A stretch of DNA of 21,835 nt from assembly GCA_964607755.1 (NCBI GenBank), contig CAZSMC010000070.1, positions 1 through 21,835 of the forward strand. Reading direction: 5' to 3'. Under the pieces are notes generated by a model. The model searched no databases. It was given only the letters and a program-made list of their open reading frames with translations, and was not told the DNA's origin. Origin of the DNA: CAZSMC01 sp964607755. Its GTDB lineage: Bacteria > Zhuqueibacterota > Zhuqueibacteria > Residuimicrobiales > Krinioviventaceae. Positions 17,094-21,835 of this stretch are shown piece by piece. Position numbers and translations under genes: made by a program. Position 1 is the stretch's first letter, and each line of letters starts with the position of its first letter.

Positions 17094-18563
17094 CTATTTT
17101 GCAAAAAAAGTGGTCGCCGAGCGGGCGGGCGCATTGTAAATAATAACATCGTCTTTGTTGAGGGAATGAGAGCCAATGTTTGCGTACAGGTCGCTTCCAT
17201 CGTCAGTAGTCCGGAATGCATCATAATTCCTGCCCTGGCTGCCTTTGACTTTGATGGCGACTTTTTTATCGTCATTGTCAATATTGACAACGACAAACGC
17301 GCTGGGATTTTCCGTGCCGTTTCTGGCAAAAGCAATCGTGGCAATTTCGGAATCCTGAGCCATGGTGCGCGCCACGCCCATGCCCGGTTGTCCGGCGCGA
17401 CTGACCTGTTTGTAATAGTAATAACCGCGGCGAACTGTGTAATTGCCATCTTCATCGACGTTAATGGCGCAGCCGGGATTGGGATCCCCGCCAACCCATT
17501 TTGTCGGGCGCTGCATGCCGGCCCACGGAATAATGCCGTTCACCTTGGCCGAGTAAATATTGCCATGATGTTCCTTGATATTATCCGCGTCCATGCCGCT
17601 CCAGCTTGTGGAAGTAACCCAGGCATGCATGTCCGGTTTTTTCGAACGGATGTGATCGATACCGACGCTGCGGTGTTCACCGAACCAGCGTCCATAATCG
17701 CCGCTATAAAAACCGTGAGAAACCACCATACCCAGACTCGCCAGCACGCCGGGCGTTTCAGCCAGAGCATCGGCATAACCCCAGTAACTGAACCGGTACC
17801 AGTTTGTGCACTCGCCCGGTGTTAAACCGACATCTGTCAAACCGCGCTCATCCAGCATGGGGCGCATGGATTTTATAAAATCGGCAACCTGTTCCGGCGG
17901 CCAGTACATGTTGTAATCATGGCCGGTACCGATGTTACCGCTTTCTCCATCTGCAGGCCAGCGCATCCAGTCTTCGCCTTCATTGTGCAGAGAAATGTAT
18001 TTGACCGGAAATCCTTCCTCGCTTTTCAGGAACTCGACCCAGTCGATAATGTACGTGGCCAGGCTGTACTTTTGCTCCGGATCGAGGTCTCGGCCGCGGA
18101 GAAATTTTTGCCTGGTTGACCATGGCGGCGGACCGTACAATGTGGTGATAATTTTGAGATCGTCGCCCCGGTCTCTGGTTTTCTTCAATCCATTGCGGAC
18201 AAAGTAGCGCATCCATTCTGTGGTGGTTTTGTGATCGAACTCGCCGCCTGGTTCTTTTTGGTGCCAGGGATCGAGAAACATTTTGACCAAACCGGGTTTT
18301 AATCCGTCATTGCCGAAAATGAGGTCAATAACTTCTTTACGTTCCTGTTCCGACAGGATCGATAGACCGCCATATTCTTGTGGGTCTTTTTCGTAATCCA
18401 TTGTTTGGGAGGTTTCGACATAGTTAAAACCAAAACCGTCCCACTCCCGAAGGACACGGGAAAAATCAACTTCTGCTCGTACAACCGAGAAATTGCCGTT
18501 GTACTGGGAAAAAGCAGCGCTCACAAGAAAAAGCATCAAGAACAGCAGAATCATTTTTCGCAT
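17094..18563 (-). CDS. GH30-like glycoside hydrolase, secreted
   Basis: 489 residues from the chosen ATG at 18563; an ATG at 18569 lies too close to the aaaggag site, while 18563 has 7-base spacing. Signal peptide (MILLFLMLFLVSAAFS), then a TIM-barrel glycosidase of the GH30/XynC type: VDFSRVLREWDGFGFNYVE near the start, KIITTLYGPPPWST in the middle, LHNEGEDWMRWP carrying the Asn-Glu acid/base pair, and a C-terminal beta-sandwich (about 405-489) typical of the family. The region where the nucleophile Glu is expected reads HAWVTSTSWSG and has no Glu. Members cleave beta-glucans, xylans or glucuronoxylans. Unlike the GH16 and CotH proteins there is no T9SS tail, so it is probably periplasmic. 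It is followed downstream by the repeat region and preceded by the oxidoreductase gene. Confidence 0.8.
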   Translation of the reverse strand: MRKMILLFLMLFLVSAAFSQYNGNFSVVRAEVDFSRVLREWDGFGFNYVETSQTMDYEKDPQEYGGLSILSEQERKEVIDLIFGNDGLKPGLVKMFLDPWHQKEPGGEFDHKTTTEWMRYFVRNGLKKTRDRGDDLKIITTLYGPPPWSTRQKFLRGRDLDPEQKYSLATYIIDWVEFLKSEEGFPVKYISLHNEGEDWMRWPADGESGNIGTGHDYNMYWPPEQVADFIKSMRPMLDERGLTDVGLTPGECTNWYRFSYWGYADALAETPGVLASLGMVVSHGFYSGDYGRWFGEHRSVGIDHIRSKKPDMHAWVTSTSWSGMDADNIKEHHGNIYSAKVNGIIPWAGMQRPTKWVGGDPNPGCAINVDEDGNYTVRRGYYYYKQVSRAGQPGMGVARTMAQDSEIATIAFARNGTENPSAFVVVNIDNDDKKVAIKVKGSQGRNYDAFRTTDDGSDLYANIGSHSLNKDDVIIYNAPARSATTFFAK

Positions 18564-18681
18564 TGACATTCTCCTTTCATTTTTATATATGTGTTTAAAG
18601 TGTAGCTGGACACAATCGATATCTATGACAAATCAACAATCTAATTGAAATGCACTATTTTTTTTTAAATCATGAGAGTTT

Positions 18682-19803
18682 TCAGCTTGAGCGCCCATCA
18701 AAATCATCACGATTTGTTTCCGGCTGCAGCGGAAACTTTATCGGGGCGTTATCGCGGGTCGATCGGTAAATGGCGGTAAAAAGCTCCACTGTTTTGCGGC
18801 CTTCTTCGCCGGTGATCATCGGCTCCCGGTCTTTTTGAATTGCTGACAGAAAATCGTTCACTTGATGCAGATGAAAATACTCCATCGGATCGATGCGCTT
18901 GAACAGGTCTTCGTCTTCTTTCCGCCAGGTGTCCTTGAGTTGCTCTTCGCTCGGTACTGTCCAGATGTCATTGTAAGGCGTCTCCTGGATGGTCGACATC
19001 CCGGCCACGAACATGGCGCCGCCGTCGGTTTGCACACCGACAGACACACCGTTTTTGCCATAAACAGCAACTTTGCCATAGAGCGCCGGATTCTGCGAGT
19101 TGCTAACCACGATATTTCCCAGCGCGCCGTTCTTAAATTTGATAACCGCAACGGCCGTATCCTCCACTTCGATATAGGGATGATTCAGATTGCTCCATAA
19201 ACCGTAAAGCTGGTCAATCGGGCCCATGTACCATTGCAAAATATCAAGTTGATGCGGCGCCTGATTCACCAGTACACCGCCGCCTTCTTCGCTCCAGGTG
19301 CCGCGCCAGGGATCGGCATCATAATAATTTTTATCGCGCCAGCCGTACATATTGACTGTGCCGAGCACAAGTACATCGAGCTTGCCTTCGTCAATAGCGG
19401 TTTTGATGCGTCGAACCGGCGGATAAAGCCGCCGCTGACTGATCATGGCCAACTTTTTGTTTTCCTCTTTTGCCACCTTGAGCATGGCATCGCAATCTTC
19501 CAGAGAAGAGGCCAGCGGCTTTTCCACAACGACATGTGCTCCGGCGCGCATGGCACGGATTGTCAGTTCAGCATGTGCAGGATGAGGCGTGCACATCGCC
19601 ACGGCCTCAACGCCGCCATCCTGAATCAATTCCTCGATGGAAGAATAGGCTCTTACTTTGTAATGATCGGCAAATTCCTTTGCCTTGTCAAAATGCCGAT
19701 TATAGACACCGACAAATTCCGATTGCTGCAACTGAATCAACGCAGAGGCATGTAAATGGCCAACCTTGCCGGTCCCAATAATGCCGGTTTTTATTTTATC
19801 CAT
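18682..19803 (-). CDS. Gfo/Idh/MocA family NAD(P)-dependent oxidoreductase
   Basis: 373 residues. N-terminal Rossmann fold with GIIGTGKVG (Gly10, Gly12, Gly15), the family's EKP motif at 94-96 (HVVVEKPLA), and a C-terminal alpha/beta domain with GGGVLVNQAPHQLDILQW supplying the catalytic-type His/Asp. Members oxidise, reduce or epimerise sugars, inositols and sugar acids with NAD(P). The exact substrate cannot be told. A ribosome site (aaagg) precedes the ATG. The dehydrogenase gene ends 39 bases upstream and the GH30 gene starts about 118 bases downstream, which suggests a shared carbohydrate operon. Cytoplasmic, with no signal peptide. Confidence 0.9.
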   Translation of the reverse strand: MDKIKTGIIGTGKVGHLHASALIQLQQSEFVGVYNRHFDKAKEFADHYKVRAYSSIEELIQDGGVEAVAMCTPHPAHAELTIRAMRAGAHVVVEKPLASSLEDCDAMLKVAKEENKKLAMISQRRLYPPVRRIKTAIDEGKLDVLVLGTVNMYGWRDKNYYDADPWRGTWSEEGGGVLVNQAPHQLDILQWYMGPIDQLYGLWSNLNHPYIEVEDTAVAVIKFKNGALGNIVVSNSQNPALYGKVAVYGKNGVSVGVQTDGGAMFVAGMSTIQETPYNDIWTVPSEEQLKDTWRKEDEDLFKRIDPMEYFHLHQVNDFLSAIQKDREPMITGEEGRKTVELFTAIYRSTRDNAPIKFPLQPETNRDDFDGRSS

Positions 19804-19842
19804 AACAACCTTTCTTTTTAGAATATTTTTGGGTAAAAAAAG

Positions 19843-20874
19843 CTACGGGTTCAAAATCACTTTGATCAATCCGGGTTCTTTATCATAGAGTTTTTTGAAC
19901 CACGTTTCGCCTTCTGAAAGTGGTGCGGTTTTGCTTAAAAACACCTCGGTATTGACTCGTCCGCGTTTCATCATATCGAGCACAGCCGGATATTCATTGG
20001 CAATGGCACAGCTTCCTTGCAACCGGATTTGCTGCGTAACCACAGCCTGAAGCGGCATGCTGATCGCCGGAGTGACGTTACCGATCAGCGTCACGGTACC
20101 GCCGCGTCTCACGCTCTGAATAGCTGTATTGACTGGTGCTTCCATGCCCACCGCTTCAAAAGCAACGTCAGCGCCGCGACTATTTGTGATTTTTTTTGCT
20201 TTCGCCGGAACATCATCTGATTCTGGATTGAGGGCGATATCAGCACCCACTTTGGTTGCCAGGTCAAGTCGCTGGTCATCCAGATCGACGGCGACGATGG
20301 TGCCGCAGCCTTTAATCCGCAAAGCCTGAATGACAGACAAGCCGATCATGCCGGTACCAACAACCACGGCTGTTGAGCTGATTTCAATCGGCGTTAATTC
20401 CACAGCATGAAACGCTACGGCAATCGGCTCGACCATGGCGGCCTGGTTAAAGTTAACCCCTTCCGGGATTTTGTATAAAATATGCTGCGGAATAGCAACA
20501 TATTCAGCAAGAGCCCCGTCCCGGCGATAATCATCACACGACACGCCCAAAACCTTGCGGCCGTCGCTCAGGTTATAATGTCCTCTGCGGGAATACCAAT
20601 CATCAAGATGATAGATGGTCGAATCGAACGTCACCCGGTCGCCGACTTGCCAATTCGTGACGTTTTCGCCAACTTGCTCGATAACACCGGACGCTTCGTG
20701 TCCCATAATAACCGGCGGAATACGGCGACCAGAGCTGCCGTCCATGCCGTGCACATCGCTGCCGCAAATGCCGCAGGCTTTGACATTGACCAGCACTTCG
20801 TCGGGACTGATTTCCGGTGTGGGAACATCTTTGTATGCCAAATTCATGTATTTTTCTAAAACAAGGGCTTTCAT
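19843..20874 (-). CDS. Zinc-dependent alcohol/polyol dehydrogenase (MDR family)
   Basis: 343 residues, medium-chain dehydrogenase fold. Catalytic zinc ligands Cys37 (ACGICGSDVHG), His59-Glu60 (GHEASG) and Glu149 (MVEPIAVAFHA); NAD-binding GTGMIG at 173-178 with Asp197 ending the second strand, favouring NAD. The structural-zinc lobe, normally four Cys, reads TIYHLDDWYSRRGHYNLSDG (86-105) and has none, so only the catalytic zinc is expected. Relatives are sorbitol, threonine and galactitol dehydrogenases. A strong ggagg site precedes the ATG. It heads the run into the Gfo/Idh gene 39 bases downstream, so the two redox enzymes probably act in one sugar pathway. Confidence 0.92.
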   Translation of the reverse strand: MKALVLEKYMNLAYKDVPTPEISPDEVLVNVKACGICGSDVHGMDGSSGRRIPPVIMGHEASGVIEQVGENVTNWQVGDRVTFDSTIYHLDDWYSRRGHYNLSDGRKVLGVSCDDYRRDGALAEYVAIPQHILYKIPEGVNFNQAAMVEPIAVAFHAVELTPIEISSTAVVVGTGMIGLSVIQALRIKGCGTIVAVDLDDQRLDLATKVGADIALNPESDDVPAKAKKITNSRGADVAFEAVGMEAPVNTAIQSVRRGGTVTLIGNVTPAISMPLQAVVTQQIRLQGSCAIANEYPAVLDMMKRGRVNTEVFLSKTAPLSEGETWFKKLYDKEPGLIKVILNP

Positions 20875-21037
20875 AAATATCCTCCGAAAGATAGAGTTGC
20901 TGATTAGATTTTGACAAATAACAAATTATAAAAGAAAATTATCAAATAAATTACAATGACAAAATCCCAAATTTCAAAAACATGTCAAGTTTTGAGTTAC
21001 AACTTTTTGGAATTTTTACAAACGAATTTTGATAAAT

Positions 21038-21835
21038 TCAAACAAATCGTTTCGCCATGGACAACGCCTGATGGCCATAACCACCGCCAAACAAGTAGTC
21101 GTGATTTAGAAAATGGTAAATCATGTACATGCGGTTGCGCTCTTTCCATTCCGGGGGCATGGGATAGGCTTCGTTATACGCATGCCAAACTCTGGATGAA
21201 AATCCGCCAAACATGGTCATAAGACCCAGATCAAATTCACGATCGGCGTAATAGCTTGCCGGGTCGATAAGAACCGGGCCATCTTTTGCGTGCATCACAT
21301 TACCGGACCATAGATCTCCGTGATTGAGTGCAGGCTGCGGCTCATGCTTAACAAGCTCGGGAATCCGAACTATAAATTTGTCGTAAACATGCCGTTCACT
21401 ATTGGTAAGGCTCCGCTTTTGATCAATCAGATTGACAAGATATTCAATGCGCTGATGCGCAAAAAAATGTGCCCAGCTTGAACTCCAGGAATTGTCCTGC
21501 TGCGTAGCACCGCAGTAATTATCGTGATAAAAGCCAAAATTGGCATTCTGAAATTTATGTAACAGTGCTAAACCATGTCCCAGTTTTTCCTCGTTTTGAC
21601 GGGTTGGAGCGGATGGCGTTAAAAAATTGGTTATCAGCAAAGCCGGATTTTCATCAAGTTCGGTCGCTACGACGACCTGCGGAAAAATCAGTGGTGTATT
21701 AACGCGGTGGAGCTCATTTAAACACTCCGCTTCGCGCACAAACATGTCTGCCGGTCCGTGTTCGTTCCACTTGACGAAAAATGTGCCTTTGGAAGAAATA
21801 AGTTTGCCAGCGTGATTAATACAACCTCCGCCCAG
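21038..21835 (-). CDS. Fructosamine kinase family protein (5' end outside window)
   Basis: The minus-strand frame is open to the window edge; upstream of the internal Met at 21745 it continues LGGGCINHAGKLISSKGTFF, the conserved N-terminal nucleotide-binding region, so the true start lies beyond 21835. 265 residues are present, and only about 20 are missing. Kinase motifs: NHGDLWSGNV (HGDxxxxN catalytic loop) and LIDPASYYADREFDLGLMTMFGGF-type metal-binding region; the C-terminus LFGGGYGHQALSMAKRF is complete. The family phosphorylates fructosamines or ribulosamines at C3 to reverse protein glycation (protein repair). It ends 163 bases before the dehydrogenase on the same strand; whether they form one operon is open. 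Confidence 0.93.
   Translation of the reverse strand: MGGGCINHAGKLISSKGTFFVKWNEHGPADMFVREAECLNELHRVNTPLIFPQVVVATELDENPALLITNFLTPSAPTRQNEEKLGHGLALLHKFQNANFGFYHDNYCGATQQDNSWSSSWAHFFAHQRIEYLVNLIDQKRSLTNSERHVYDKFIVRIPELVKHEPQPALNHGDLWSGNVMHAKDGPVLIDPASYYADREFDLGLMTMFGGFSSRVWHAYNEAYPMPPEWKERNRMYMIYHFLNHDYLFGGGYGHQALSMAKRFV

Noticed and set aside
16808..17494. 228-codon minus-strand open frame overlapping the GH30 3' end
   Set aside because: Most of it lies out of frame inside the GH30 gene; its tail runs through the repeat region and contains no recognisable domain.
17166..17825. 219-codon plus-strand open frame
   Set aside because: Wholly antisense to the GH30 gene, whose signal peptide, motifs and ribosome site are convincing.
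1..21835. tRNA or rRNA genes
   Set aside because: No T-loop/acceptor pairs or rRNA signatures were noticed on reading either strand; a covariance-model scan was not possible.

Overview
The window reads like a chromosomal segment from a member of the FCB superphylum (Bacteroidota, Ignavibacteriota, Calditrichota and related candidate phyla). The main clue is that three long secreted proteins end in the type IX secretion (T9SS/Por) sorting domain with the NYPNPFN-type motif: the protein at 45-5479, the GH16 enzyme at 7963-9063 and the CotH protein at 12829-16278. It is a draft scaffold. Three runs of exactly 100 N (1619-1718, 4124-4223, 9643-9742) are scaffolding gaps of unknown true length. 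The genus cannot be told from the sequence.

Plus-strand left part (45-6859). One very large gene, broken only by two assembly gaps, encodes a secreted mosaic: a SpoIID/LytB-type peptidoglycan domain, a fibronectin-like domain, two Kre9/KNH-like repeats, a BACON-like domain, an unnamed beta domain, at least six choice-of-anchor D (ASH/Hydin-like) repeats and a T9SS tail. Nine bases after its stop comes a coiled-coil OmpA-family (probably lipo)protein. Both gene products therefore point at the cell wall. A 37-residue zinc-ribbon ORF follows.

Middle (6860-10241). This is a decayed and rearranged stretch. It holds minus-strand relics of a membrane protein and an amidohydrolase, an intact-looking GH16 beta-glucanase, a 59-codon relic of an adenine-specific DNA methyltransferase (type III Mod-like) whose ATG overlaps the GH16 stop, a RhuM-family gene with a gap and a short 3' end, and a non-coding stretch carrying an inverted pair of 46-base repeats.

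Minus-strand right part (10242-21835). All genes are on the minus strand. In transcription order they are a fructosamine kinase (cut by the window edge), a zinc alcohol/polyol dehydrogenase, a Gfo/Idh/MocA oxidoreductase, a GH30-like glycosidase, an 815-base intergenic composite repeat region, a large CotH-family T9SS protein, a relic signal-peptide ORF, a SEC-C protein, butyrate kinase and a small polytopic membrane protein. The GH30-oxidoreductase-dehydrogenase run looks like a sugar or sugar-acid catabolic cluster. Butyrate kinase plus the membrane protein form a tight pair 9 bases apart.

Most novel candidates: the giant SpoIID-adhesin with its OmpA partner, the CotH protein with an added Rossmann-like domain, and the composite repeat region at 16434-17090.
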